DNA of 64,000 nucleotides, taken from Sphagnum compactum (lineage: Eukaryota > Bryophyta > Sphagnopsida > Sphagnales). Both the position numbers and the translations under genes were made by a program. Positions 24,741 to 34,860 of this stretch are shown here, one piece after another. The notes under the pieces were generated by a model that saw only the letters and a program-made list of their open reading frames with translations, was not told the origin of the DNA and made no database searches. Location: the NCBI GenBank assembly GCA_965153455.1, contig OZ234504.1, forward strand, positions 11,470,001 to 11,534,000, written 5' to 3'. Position 1 is the first letter of the stretch, and each line of letters begins with the position of its first letter.

Positions 24741-25357
24741 TAAAAGGGCAAGCCTAGGTTCTATTAACATGTGTGCACCCATATTTCTACCATTTTTGGT
24801 AGAATGAAATTTATGATTACAAGTTTTGACCTATGGATGTCAAAAGGTGCTCATGATAATTTTCTAGTGGTTAATTGGCAACCAAAACATATTATCATTG
24901 GATTATTTGAAATCATAGATAGTTATGGACAATCTTTGGCCAAAACTTTAACTGAGTTGTTGGAAAAGTATGATTTCCAAAAAAAAAAATGAATGGTGAA
25001 AGATATAACCTAAATATTATGGTTATTATTTTTTAAATCAATTATAAGTTGTAACATTTTGGGTTTGGAAGAAAATTTCCAAGGTACTTGTTTTGATCAT
25101 GCATTTTTTTAAACTTACTATTATGCTGCAACCCATGAATTTTTTTGGTAGAGGCTTGAAATATGTATTTATCAAGGCTACATAAAATGATTCACAAAAA
25201 CGTCTAACTTGGCCCAAAAAATCAAGAAAGGCAAACAAGAATGGAATAAGGTTTGTGTTGATTTTAACCTTATGTAAGAACACTAAATATTCCAACAAAC
25301 ACAAAGTAAGAAATTTCAATTTATAAAACACTTTTATAAATTCAGTTTTTTGAAATT

Positions 25358-25359
<2 letters not shown>

Positions 25360-25393
<34 letters not shown>
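25360..25393. repeat. (AT)n microsatellite
   Basis: An uninterrupted alternating AT run of about 34 bp inside the hAT relic. Confidence 0.95.
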
Positions 25394-25399
<6 letters not shown>

Positions 25400-26093
25400 A
25401 TTTTATTTTACAATTTTGCTGACAAAATCATCATATTCTAGGAAGTTCTACAATTCAAGGATTGTATTTTGTTATAACAAACAAAATGTTGTGAAGATGG
25501 TCCCACCCAAGTTCCACCTCCTTTGACATGGCACATTTGCCAAATTAATTTTAAATGTTTTTCCCATGCTATATGTTTAAGTTTGAACTATGCAACGATG
25601 CATTACATTTTGTCATATTCATAAGTTTGAAATTGAGAGCAAAACCTATAATTTCACCTTCCTTCCAAAACCTTATGGAAGAGATTATGGTGTCATTCTT
25701 GAGTTGATTTGTTTGGTTTCCAATATCAAAATGGAGGTTTGTTGTGTTTTAAATTGTTTTTTCCCCTTTTAAAGAAATATGAAGCAAAAAAAAACTATAA
25801 TTTGTTTTTTTTAATGTTTAACCCTCGGTTTAAAAGTCTTTGTTTAATGTCTTCATTTGTTAGCTATGACATTACTAAAAAACATGGTATTTTTTTACTA
25901 ACAAATCTAGTTAAAAAATACCCAATTTGAACAAGTGTCAAAAAGACCATTCTGTCATTTTAGACAAGTTGACTTTGACATGTCCATTGTGACTGGGGTG
26001 GTTTTTTACTAGCAGAGTATGGACCGTTTCACTAGTCATTTTGAATGGTCATTTGGATTAGTCAAATTTCTACCCATATGAAAAAAAATTGTA

Positions 26094-26760
26094 ACAGGTA
26101 GGTAGATAAGTTAGGTCGTAAAAAGGCAAGTAGGTAGGTAGGTCATAAAAAAGTAAATGGTAGCCTACCTTAACTTATCCTATCCTACTTAACATACCTT
26201 AACTTAACTTAGTATATCCTACTTAACCTACCTTACCTACCTTAGCACCTTAAACATGTACATAGGTTATAATGTTAGGAATTGAATCTTTGACCTCCCC
26301 AATGATAAACCAAGTTTTTAACCAATGGACCACACCATCAAAAGGTGTTCAACTTTTGGTAATTTTTTTATTTCACATGTTTATTTCGGCATTTTGTTAC
26401 AAGACTATGAGGTATGAAGGTGGGTGGGTGGGTGGGTATGTAGGTACGTAGTACATGTATGTAAATAAGTGTGTGTGTAGGTAAGTAATACAACTAGGTG
26501 GGTGGGTAGTTAATATGTAGATAAGTTATAAGTAAGTGGATAAGTAGGTAGGTAGTATATTTAGGTGGGTGGGTAGGTAATTAAGTAGTTAATACGTAGA
26601 TAGGTTCTAGGTGGGTGGATAGGCATGTAAATAGGTAGGTATTACATATAGGTAAGTGGTGGGTTGGTAGCTATGTACTATATTCAGATAAGTGGGTGGG
26701 TTGGTAGGTATGTAAGTAAATTATAAGATTATAAATGAGAGGTAGGAGGGAGGTATGTAC
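26094..26760. repeat. GGTA/GGTG simple-repeat field with inverted arm
   Basis: GTAGGTAGGT-type units at 26094-26155 are followed by their inverse (CCTACCTTAACTTACC-type) at 26160-26252. A SINE-like sequence follows, then a longer GGTGGGTGGGTAGGTA field at 26406-26760. The first two parts could fold into a hairpin. Confidence 0.8.
26275..26340 (-). mobile_element. tRNA-derived SINE fragment
   Basis: On the minus strand this reads GTGTGGTCCATTGGTTAA (A-box-like TGGTCCATTGG), then about 30 bp, then AGATTCAATTCC (B-box-like, one change from GGTTCRANTCC). It aligns with the better preserved copy at 37861-37925: shared GTGTGGT, TGGTT.AAAAA.TTGGTT and TTCAATCC/TTCAATTCC. Only the tRNA-like head is clear. 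Confidence 0.5.
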
Positions 26761-27496
26761 TAAACATAAAGTGTCCCATTTGATTAAAAAACATTGGTCA
26801 TTTTGACTAATGATGTCTATTTTTTATGTTCAATTTGACTAAATGTCCCATTTGATTAAAACTCATTGGCCATTTTGACTAGGGTTATTTAACTTGACTA
26901 GATGTATTGGTCAAATAAGTTACTCTAATCAACTGAATTAATCAAAAAATACATGTTTTGGGCCTCTAATCAAAATGGACATGTCCACTAATAAAAAAGG
27001 ATCAATTAGTCAACTTGAACCATTTGAAAAACCATGTTTTGTAGTAGTGTGAACTAAGTATGCCATTTTTATATTGAAGAATATGATATAAAATCTTTAT
27101 ATCATATGTTCTTAAAATGTTATCATCATTTGCACCCATGGGCTAAATCTCAAAGTATCATTGTCAATTAAAGAGTGGATGAAAATTACAACTTGGATAT
27201 TTTTGAAATGATGGCAAGGACAAGTGAACCAACAAAATAGCTAATTAGAAGAAAACTTTTGGTTTACAAGTGTTATCAAATGGATGTAAAAAAATATCAA
27301 ATGTTTTTCTCAATGTAGGATAAGCATGAAACTATGTTTCCTACTATTGGATTTTTGGCATGTTAAATCTTAGGGATTATTGAATCACAAATTGACATGA
27401 AAGGGATATTTTCTTTAATTGAAATATTTAACTTAAGGAAATTTCATTTGCAATTAAATAATTTGGACAAATTGATTTTTGTGAACAAAAATTGGC

Positions 27497-28447
27497 TGTC
27501 GCGCTCCCAAGTTCCGGGTAGACCCACTTGAGGGTCTAAGTATGTGGCAATGCGGAAGGAGTTGGAACTTGGAGCACGATCCCGACTTCCAGCACTAGAG
27601 GGGGGGTAAGAGGGGCGTGCTAGAAGTCCCGGGAAAGACTAAGAAGAGTTGACAAGCTTTACTCACTCACACGGGCCTGCATGAAACCACACAAAGTGGT
27701 TAGAACTCGTTCTGGGTCCTTTTGGTGTTGGGACAGCCACGGGTGAACTCGGACTCACTTTGACACACCACACCCCGGGCTCGGGAGTAAGCCACCACCT
27801 TACTCCCTATAGTATACTCTGTGACTCGTCGCGGGGGTGGCATCCAAATGGCCATTTTGTCCCGGGACTCCCGGGACTCCCGCGTGGGAGTCCCGAAATC
27901 GCGCATTTTCGGGACTCCTGCGACTTTGAAGCTTCATAACTATCGGAGCATACCTCCGATCGACTCGCCGTCTAAAGCAAAGTTGTAGGTCTCGTCGAGA
28001 CCTTTCCAACGGTATGTCGCGCGTTTTCTACAGCCAAGTATTTCGGGTCGATTCCCGACTTTTAGTGGTCGGGAGTCAAAACTGGCGGACTCCCGGGAGT
28101 TCGACTCCCGGGCCTTCTTTTGGCCATAACTTGTGTTTTAGATGTCCAAATGAGCAATGCGAGCCCATTTTAGACATCTACACTTCAAGAGCTTTCCATT
28201 GATATAAAGAGCGCAACAAGCCATTAAGTTTTGACCCCTCAAAACGCTCTCTGAAGTTTTGGGAGTCCTTTTGGGACTCCACTCTCACCAACTCCCAACA
28301 TGGGAGTTCACTTGGGAGTGTGAGGGTTCACTCCCTCACACTCTTCGCACTCCCGGGAGCATGTGATATGACTCCCGGGTCTACTTATAGGCCCGCACAC
28401 TTGCGACCCCCTTGCCTTGGTTGCGAGCCAAGGCTAGGGTTGCGACA
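27497..28447 (-). repeat. 3' LTR of the chromovirus
   Basis: 951 bp, matching 33785-34735 except for one base near the outer end (TTGGTTGCGAG versus TTGGTCGCGAG). GC-rich compared with its surroundings and packed with about 17 GGGAGT/ACTCCC words in both orientations, some forming perfect palindromes such as GACTCCCGGGAGTT. Confidence 0.98.
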
Positions 28448-28458
28448 TTCTCCCCCAC
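28448..28458 (-). other. Polypurine tract of the chromovirus
   Basis: On the element's strand GTGGGGGAGAA directly precedes the 3' LTR, the usual place for plus-strand priming. Confidence 0.8.
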
Positions 28459-29243
28459 TAGAAGAAGAGGTCAATGTCCTCATTGACACTTAGAATTTAT
28501 TTCTTCAATGCAATTGCTTTTCTTTGGATCCTTGGCCATCAAATGCCGACTCCTTGCGGCTTGGACCTTGTCTCAAGCTAACTTAGGCGTCCCCAAGCTT
28601 CCAACACTCTCTTGACAAGTCCAAGAGGGTCTCATAAAAAACCCTCTTCCAATGCTTCGTCAAAAGACCTAAACTAGCCTAATTGACGAAGCCCTCATTT
28701 GGGAAGCACCTTCCATCCTTCCCCTCATGAGGAACTCAAGTCAAGTCTAATCTTGACCTAAGCTACTTGACATGACTCCTTTCCCAATCTCGCGCCTCGG
28801 TCACAACAACCAAGCCTTAACAAAAAGGTATGCCTATCAAGGTACGAGAAGCAACGTTTAGGCTTTGCAAAGGCCTAAGTCCCAAGCTACGCGATTATAG
28901 TACGCGAACGGGGTCATGACTTCCCGCGTTGGCCGCCATTACCAACCAACCCTTCGGGATGCACTTTGGGCATGTGCACGTCCCCGCAAGCTCACCTTGC
29001 TTGCCTCCTCTTTTGGGACCAAGATTTCTCTTAGCCCCCAAGTAAGAGTCCGATTTTGATTTGGGCTTACGCAAGAGAGTTCCATTTGTCCATGCCATTT
29101 GACAACCCCTTTTCTATCATAATCACTTATGTTTGTGATGCAATCTCTTGGAAGTTTTAAAATTTAGCCTTTATTTCACTTGCAACTTGATGTGGTACAT
29201 TTGTGTAACTTTCCGCCCCACTAAAAGAAAGGTGATGTCCTCA
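28459..29243 (-). other. Non-coding 3' part of the chromovirus
   Basis: About 785 bp between the gag-pol stop and the polypurine tract. It has no recognisable domain. A 67-codon open frame at 28895-29098 on the minus strand lacks features. Long 3' spacers of this sort occur in some plant chromoviruses. Confidence 0.6.
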
Positions 29244-32200
29244 TCACGCTCTATGTTTCCTTTGCCTCTTTGCCGGTCTATTATGGAATTCTTCTATGGC
29301 TTCTTGGGCATGTTCCATATCGGACTCATTCACCCAAGATGCCTCTATGGGATGGTAACCTTTCCACTTGACCAAGTACTCCCGCTCTCGCCCCCTTAAT
29401 TGCCTTGACTTGAGCACGGCCTCCACTTCAAACTCGGGTTCATTGTGAACCAAGTCCGGAAGGGGCCTTGAGTTGTGCTCTCGATCGGGCCTTGAGGCAT
29501 CACGGGCGATCGGCTTCAAAAACGAAACATGAAATATGGGATGAACCTTAAGATTTTCCGGTAGTTCTAATTTGTAAGTGTCAGGAAATTTCTTTTCCAA
29601 CACTTTGAATGGACCCGCATATGGGCCCAAAAACTTATGGCTCAATCCTTCGGGCAACCGGAAGTTCTTGATGTTCAACCATACTTCATCCCCTTCTTCA
29701 AAATTCACCTCTCGACGGGACTTGTCTGCAAAACTCTTGTACCTTTTATGCGCCTTCTCAAGATTGGCCTTGGCCATCTCCCACAAGCGCCGCCTTTCTT
29801 CATCAAGTTGTGTGACCATGGGCACTTCCTCACTTGCATCACTTGGGGGTTGCCCAACCCAAGTTGTGGGCACAATTGGTGACTTGCCCGTCACCATTTG
29901 AAATGGGGTGGCCCCCGTTGCCGAATGCTCCGAATTGTTGTAACAAAATTCGGCCAACTCCAAATGGTCCACCCAATCTTGTTGATCCGCCGCCACATAA
30001 TTCCTTAGGAATTGTTGGATCACCAAGTTCACCCTCTCGGTTTGTCCATCCGTTTGGGGCCGAAAGGAAGTGCTCATCTTGAGCTCGGACCCCATGCGCT
30101 TCCACAAGGCTCTCCAAAACTTGCTTGTGAACTTGGGGTCTCGGTCCGACACAATGTCCTTTGGGAGGCCATGATGCTTGAACACGTGGGTGAAGAACAA
30201 CCTTCCCGTCTCTTGGGCCGTGGCACTATCCTTGGTAGGAATGAAATGTGCCATCTTGCTAAACCGATCCACCACCACCATGATCGCATCAAACCCCTTT
30301 GATGGTGGCAAACTCACCATGAAATCCATGGAGACACTTTCCCACGGCCCTTCCGGAATGGGTAATGGTCGCAACAATCCCGCTTGCTTTTTATTGAGTG
30401 CCCGGTTTTGTTGGCAAGTCAAGCAAGTCTTCACGTATTCCTCCGCATCCTCCTTCAAGTTGGGCCAATAATAGGACTTCTTGAGGAATGTGGTGGTGCG
30501 CTTGGCACCACCGTGACCCGCAAGGGGCCCATCATGGCATTCCTTCAAAAGCACATCTTTTAGCCTCCCTTTTAGAACATAGAGCCGACTTTGCTTATAC
30601 CACAAAAGTCCATCTCGCAAGTGGAAGTGGGACTTGATCCCCTTTTGAATGTCTTGCTTCCTTTCCTTGGCAAATTCGTCCCGGCGGCTCCCAAGTCGAA
30701 CATCCTTTTGGAACTTTGTTTCCCCCACATACACCACTTTGAGTTGGTGTTTCCGACTCAATGCATCCGGCACCACATTTTCCTTCCCGGGCTTATGCCG
30801 AATGTCCACATTGAACAAAGCCAATGTGTCTTGCCATCTCACTTGCTTTGATGACAACTTTGGTTGAGTTGCAAAGTACTTCAAGGTGACATTGTCGGTC
30901 CACACAACCACGTCCTTGGAGCCTATGTAATGGCCCCAAGTCTTGAGACAATGGATGACGGCCCACATTTCCTTCTCATGGGTTGACCACCTTCGCTCCG
31001 TCTCACTTAGCTTCTTGCTTTCAAAGGCCACCGGCCTTCCATCTTGCGCTAGGACTCTTCCTATGGCAAAGTCGGACGCATCGGAATGGATATCAAAATC
31101 CTTGTCAAAATCCGGCAACTTCAACACGGGCGCCTTCACCAAAATGCCCTTCAAGGTTTCAAAGGCCTCATTGCATGCCTCTTCCCATTCATAAGTTCCG
31201 GATGACTTCTTCAAAAGGTTTGTCAAAGGTGCGGCTATCTTTGCAAAGTTCTTGATGAACTTGCGATAATAGGATGCCAATCCTAAAAGGGACCTTAAGG
31301 CGGGAACCGACCTAGGCGGTTCCCAATCCAAGATTGCCTTCACCTTATGGTCATCCATTTTCAAACCTTCTTGGGTGATCCTATGCCCCAGGAAGTCCAC
31401 CTCCGAGACTCCAAACTCGCACTTCTCAAACTTGGCATACAACTTGTTTTCTCTCAACCTTTGGAACACCTTTCGAAGGTGTTCCACATGCTCCTCCATG
31501 GAGTTGCTATAAACCAAAATGTCATCTATGTAGACGACCACAAAGTCATCCAACCACTCTCGGAAAATGTCATTCATGAGGGTGCAAAATGTGGCGGGTG
31601 CGTTGGTGAGCCCAAAAGGCATCACCAAGAACTCGTAGGAACCATACCTCGTGCGGCAAGCAGTTTTCTCTTCATCTCCTTGTGCAATTCGAATTTGGTA
31701 ATACCCGGAACGTAGGTCAATCCTACTAAACACTTTGGCTCCCGAAAGCCGATCAAACAAGTCATCAATCCGAGGCAATGGATACTGATTCTTCACCGTC
31801 ACCTTGTTGAGGGCTCTATAATCTACGCACATCCTCAAAGTCCCGTCCTTCTTGTGGACAAAAAGGACGGGCGCCCCATATGGTGACTTGCTAGGCTTGA
31901 TGTATCCCTTCGCGAGGAGTTCTTCGAGTTGAACCTTGAGCTCTTTTAACTCCTCATGACTCATTCGATACGGGGCCTTGGCGGGAGGTGCCGCTCCCGG
32001 GACCACCTCAATGGCATGGTCCACTTGTCTTCTTGGGGGCAACTCATCGGGCAACTCTTCGGGCATCACATCTGAGAATTCTTCTAACACTTGTTTGATG
32101 CACTCGTGGGGGCTCACCACCTTGGTGGCCTCCTTTGGTTCAAACTCATCCAACACCCGCATCACACATAACATGCCATAGCCTCCCCCACATTCTTTTT

Positions 32201-33734
32201 CCAAGTTCTTTCCCAACATCAAGTGGATGGTGGTCCCACCCACACTAGGCACTTCATGTGCCTTCACCCGCACAATCCCACTCTTGGATGGGATCCTAAC
32301 TAGCCTATTGTGCCCTTCTATGAGCACATTGTTTTGTGTGATGAATTCCATTCCCAAAATGCAATCCATTCCCCCTAAGGTGGAGACTAACAAATCCACC
32401 TTGCCTCTCCAATTCCCCAATTGGAGCGGCACATCTCTTGCTTGCAACTTGGTGGGATGGGGAATCCCATCCGCAAAGTGCACCTCTATGGGTGCCTTGA
32501 GCTCCTCCAACCGGAGCTCCATTCTTTGGGCACTTTCTTGGGTTATGAAGTTGTGGGAAGCGCCTGTGTCCAAAAGACATAAAACTTCCCGCTTAGAAAC
32601 TTTCCCTTTTAAGAAAATAAGGCGGTTACATTCACCTTGGACTAGGCTAGTGGAAAGGGCACTTACCTTAGGAGCCCCATTCCCCGATTTGGGTTTGGGG
32701 CAATCCTTGGAGTAATGCCCCACTTCATTACAATTGAAGCATACTCCCTTGGGTTTCCCACTAGCATCTCCCTTGGGTTGGCTCACTTTGAAAGGAGCCC
32801 CCTTCTTGATAACATTTCCCTTGGGTTTAAAACCCGAGCCTTGGAATTGTTTAGGCTTTTCCCCTTTTGAGGTGTCTAGGCCTCGGTTCCATTCCCCTTC
32901 ATGGCGTGCCTTCTTATGAGGGAACTTGTTATCCCTTTTGAATCCGGACTTCTCACCACGCCCAACATCCGAAAAGCCTTCCACTTTCATGATGGCTTCG
33001 GTTAGTGAGGCGGGCCAATTCTCCTCAAGTTTGCGTTTGGCCCAAGTGGGAAGTCCCATCACAAAGTGGCACACTCGGTCTAACTCATGCATATGCCGAA
33101 TCTCAAGCATGAGTTCGGAGTAAGCCCTCACATATTGGCGCAAGTTGTCATTGCTCCCATTCTCAAGGTCACGAAGTTTGCATCTTGAAATGTAGTCGGA
33201 ATTCTTGGGAATGAATTCCAATTCAATACGTTCCTTGAAGAATTCCCATGTGTAGCCATGGGTCTTCCCTTCTTCTTGCCTCACCGTCCTCCACCATGTG
33301 GAGGCATAGCCCTTCAAATAGGATTGGGCAAGTTCCACGGCCGAATGCTGACCAACCTTGGCGGCATGAAGGTAGTCCTCCATTTCCGCAAGCCAAGCAT
33401 CCACAACCTTCCGATCCCGGGCCCCATCAAAGTTCCCGGGCCTAGCGGGCTTGAATCCCACACTTTTGGATGAACCTCCCTTGAGGGCCGCAACCAATTC
33501 ACTAAAATCGGGCCTATTCATTTTGAGTAGGACCTCCAATTGTTCCGGGGTGAAGAGGACTCCATTTGGTTGTTCCTCTACATTTTCATGCTCCTCAAGG
33601 CTAACACGGTCTTCTTCATCTTCGGAATGGTTTTGTTCCTCCTCCCTCATAGGTTCGGGAAGAACATCTAAGTCTTGGGTGGTTTCTTCCACCACGGTCT
33701 CTTGGACGAGCTTGCGGGTCTTCTTTGGTGCCAT
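29244..33734 (-). CDS. gag-pol: Chromovirus Gag-Pol polyprotein, intact
   Basis: A single open frame of 1,496 residues carries all functions for copying the element through RNA. Domains in order: acidic N-terminus; Gag (about 100-255); CCHC zinc knuckle (Cys332, Cys335, His340, Cys345); aspartic protease with LLDTGAS (Asp389); reverse transcriptase (about 595-760) with [10 protein letters not shown] and YIDD (735-738); RNase H (about 880-985, [10 protein letters not shown]); integrase with an HHCC finger (His1067/1074, Cys1104, Cys1107) and DD35E triad Asp1137, Asp1197, Glu1233; and a C-terminal chromodomain (about 1434-1485, EYLVKWKGY) that in this group steers integration to chromatin. The ATG at 33734 lies 36 nt past the primer site. 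No stop or frameshift was found, so the element may still be competent. Gag and Pol being in one frame is common in plant chromoviruses. Confidence 0.97.
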   Translation of the reverse strand: MAPKKTRKLVQETVVEETTQDLDVLPEPMREEEQNHSEDEEDRVSLEEHENVEEQPNGVLFTPEQLEVLLKMNRPDFSELVAALKGGSSKSVGFKPARPGNFDGARDRKVVDAWLAEMEDYLHAAKVGQHSAVELAQSYLKGYASTWWRTVRQEEGKTHGYTWEFFKERIELEFIPKNSDYISRCKLRDLENGSNDNLRQYVRAYSELMLEIRHMHELDRVCHFVMGLPTWAKRKLEENWPASLTEAIMKVEGFSDVGRGEKSGFKRDNKFPHKKARHEGEWNRGLDTSKGEKPKQFQGSGFKPKGNVIKKGAPFKVSQPKGDASGKPKGVCFNCNEVGHYSKDCPKPKSGNGAPKVSALSTSLVQGECNRLIFLKGKVSKREVLCLLDTGASHNFITQESAQRMELRLEELKAPIEVHFADGIPHPTKLQARDVPLQLGNWRGKVDLLVSTLGGMDCILGMEFITQNNVLIEGHNRLVRIPSKSGIVRVKAHEVPSVGGTTIHLMLGKNLEKECGGGYGMLCVMRVLDEFEPKEATKVVSPHECIKQVLEEFSDVMPEELPDELPPRRQVDHAIEVVPGAAPPAKAPYRMSHEELKELKVQLEELLAKGYIKPSKSPYGAPVLFVHKKDGTLRMCVDYRALNKVTVKNQYPLPRIDDLFDRLSGAKVFSRIDLRSGYYQIRIAQGDEEKTACRTRYGSYEFLVMPFGLTNAPATFCTLMNDIFREWLDDFVVVYIDDILVYSNSMEEHVEHLRKVFQRLRENKLYAKFEKCEFGVSEVDFLGHRITQEGLKMDDHKVKAILDWEPPRSVPALRSLLGLASYYRKFIKNFAKIAAPLTNLLKKSSGTYEWEEACNEAFETLKGILVKAPVLKLPDFDKDFDIHSDASDFAIGRVLAQDGRPVAFESKKLSETERRWSTHEKEMWAVIHCLKTWGHYIGSKDVVVWTDNVTLKYFATQPKLSSKQVRWQDTLALFNVDIRHKPGKENVVPDALSRKHQLKVVYVGETKFQKDVRLGSRRDEFAKERKQDIQKGIKSHFHLRDGLLWYKQSRLYVLKGRLKDVLLKECHDGPLAGHGGAKRTTTFLKKSYYWPNLKEDAEEYVKTCLTCQQNRALNKKQAGLLRPLPIPEGPWESVSMDFMVSLPPSKGFDAIMVVVDRFSKMAHFIPTKDSATAQETGRLFFTHVFKHHGLPKDIVSDRDPKFTSKFWRALWKRMGSELKMSTSFRPQTDGQTERVNLVIQQFLRNYVAADQQDWVDHLELAEFCYNNSEHSATGATPFQMVTGKSPIVPTTWVGQPPSDASEEVPMVTQLDEERRRLWEMAKANLEKAHKRYKSFADKSRREVNFEEGDEVWLNIKNFRLPEGLSHKFLGPYAGPFKVLEKKFPDTYKLELPENLKVHPIFHVSFLKPIARDASRPDREHNSRPLPDLVHNEPEFEVEAVLKSRQLRGREREYLVKWKGYHPIEASWVNESDMEHAQEAIEEFHNRPAKRQRKHRA

Positions 33735-33770
33735 CGGGACTTTCCAAGAAGTGGATCAAGCTCTCCCCGA

Positions 33771-33782
33771 GCTTTGATACCA
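33771..33782 (-). other. Primer-binding site (initiator Met tRNA type)
   Basis: On the element's strand TGGTATCAAAGC starts 2 nt after the 5' LTR. It matches the 3' end complement of plant initiator-methionine tRNA (TGGTATCAGAGC) with one mismatch. Confidence 0.85.
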
Positions 33783-33784
33783 AA

Positions 33785-34735
33785 TGTCGCGCTCCCAAGT
33801 TCCGGGTAGACCCACTTGAGGGTCTAAGTATGTGGCAATGCGGAAGGAGTTGGAACTTGGAGCACGATCCCGACTTCCAGCACTAGAGGGGGGGTAAGAG
33901 GGGCGTGCTAGAAGTCCCGGGAAAGACTAAGAAGAGTTGACAAGCTTTACTCACTCACACGGGCCTGCATGAAACCACACAAAGTGGTTAGAACTCGTTC
34001 TGGGTCCTTTTGGTGTTGGGACAGCCACGGGTGAACTCGGACTCACTTTGACACACCACACCCCGGGCTCGGGAGTAAGCCACCACCTTACTCCCTATAG
34101 TATACTCTGTGACTCGTCGCGGGGGTGGCATCCAAATGGCCATTTTGTCCCGGGACTCCCGGGACTCCCGCGTGGGAGTCCCGAAATCGCGCATTTTCGG
34201 GACTCCTGCGACTTTGAAGCTTCATAACTATCGGAGCATACCTCCGATCGACTCGCCGTCTAAAGCAAAGTTGTAGGTCTCGTCGAGACCTTTCCAACGG
34301 TATGTCGCGCGTTTTCTACAGCCAAGTATTTCGGGTCGATTCCCGACTTTTAGTGGTCGGGAGTCAAAACTGGCGGACTCCCGGGAGTTCGACTCCCGGG
34401 CCTTCTTTTGGCCATAACTTGTGTTTTAGATGTCCAAATGAGCAATGCGAGCCCATTTTAGACATCTACACTTCAAGAGCTTTCCATTGATATAAAGAGC
34501 GCAACAAGCCATTAAGTTTTGACCCCTCAAAACGCTCTCTGAAGTTTTGGGAGTCCTTTTGGGACTCCACTCTCACCAACTCCCAACATGGGAGTTCACT
34601 TGGGAGTGTGAGGGTTCACTCCCTCACACTCTTCGCACTCCCGGGAGCATGTGATATGACTCCCGGGTCTACTTATAGGCCCGCACACTTGCGACCCCCT
34701 TGCCTTGGTCGCGAGCCAAGGCTAGGGTTGCGACA
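33785..34735 (-). repeat. 5' LTR of the chromovirus
   Basis: 951-bp copy at the transcription-start end. Candidate TATA words on the element strand are CCTATAAGTAG near 34669-34680, CTTTATATC near 34490-34498 and GTATACTATAGGG near 34092-34106. The sequence alone does not tell which is used. Confidence 0.97.
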
Positions 34736-34860
34736 TTGGCCCAATGACTTCAAGGCTGGTTGTAAATCTTTTTCTAACTTGATAGAATTCATTGCAATAG
34801 ATGCATATTTGGACGAGGAATTGGAAAATTTGAAGGAGTTTTCAAAAGGGATGAATTTGT

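Larger units (their letters stand above)
25870..27049 (+). mobile_element. CACTA-like non-autonomous element
   Basis: About 1.18 kb inserted in the hAT relic. The right end, read inward on the minus strand, is CACTACTACAAAACATGG. The left end is a degenerate match, CATTACTAAAAAACATGG. The trinucleotide TGA flanks both ends (25867-25869 and 27050-27052), as expected for the 3-bp target duplication of CACTA/En-Spm elements. Subterminal stretches with GACATGTCCATT and its inverse, and repeated CCATTTGATTAAAA..CATTGG words at 26770-26880, resemble transposase-binding arrays. It encodes no transposase. The interior carries GGTA-type arrays and a tRNA-like SINE fragment. Confidence 0.65.
27497..34735 (-). 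mobile_element. Full-length Ty3/gypsy chromovirus
   Basis: Complete 7,239-bp LTR retrotransposon, transcribed right to left. Two 951-bp LTRs (27497-28447 and 33785-34735) open TGTCGC and close GCGACA on the plus strand. Both flanks carry TTGGC (27492-27496 and 34736-34740), a 5-bp target duplication. Internal parts in coding order: primer-binding site 33771-33782, one gag-pol frame 33734-29244, a 785-bp non-coding 3' part, polypurine tract 28458-28448. The C-terminal chromodomain places it among chromoviruses. The only LTR difference seen is T at 28431 versus C at 34710 (or an adjacent equivalent base), so the insertion is recent. It disrupts the hAT relic. Confidence 0.97.
24128..34860 (+). 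pseudogene. hAT-type transposase relic split by two insertions
   Basis: Degenerate coding sequence of a plant hAT-superfamily transposase (RNase-H-like, nuclear). Segments: 24128-25869, 27050-27496 and 34736-34860. Landmarks in order: a lysine/aromatic-rich N-terminal part around 24170-24310, SFDLWMSKGAHDNF and QPKHIIIGLFEIID at 24771-24992, FQGTCFDHAF and KGKQEWNKVC around 25080-25250, then SLCLMSSFVSY just before the first insertion. After it come IEEYDIKSLYHMFLKCYHHL and NYNLDIFEMMARTSEP. The C-terminal dimerisation region is KHETMFPTIGFLAC, ILGIIESQID and LDKLIFVNKNW, and the last codons (ND, then FKAGCKSFSNLIEF) lie beyond the chromovirus. Several stops and frameshifts make it non-functional. 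Family assignment is from motif recognition; exact ends are uncertain. Confidence 0.75.

Noticed and set aside
28895-29098. 67-codon minus-strand frame after gag-pol, possibly an extra retrotransposon ORF
   Set aside because: Short, with no envelope-like or other domain; regarded as part of the non-coding 3' spacer.
29578-33777. Many plus-strand open frames of 60-162 codons
   Set aside because: All are antisense shadows of the chromovirus gag-pol frame.
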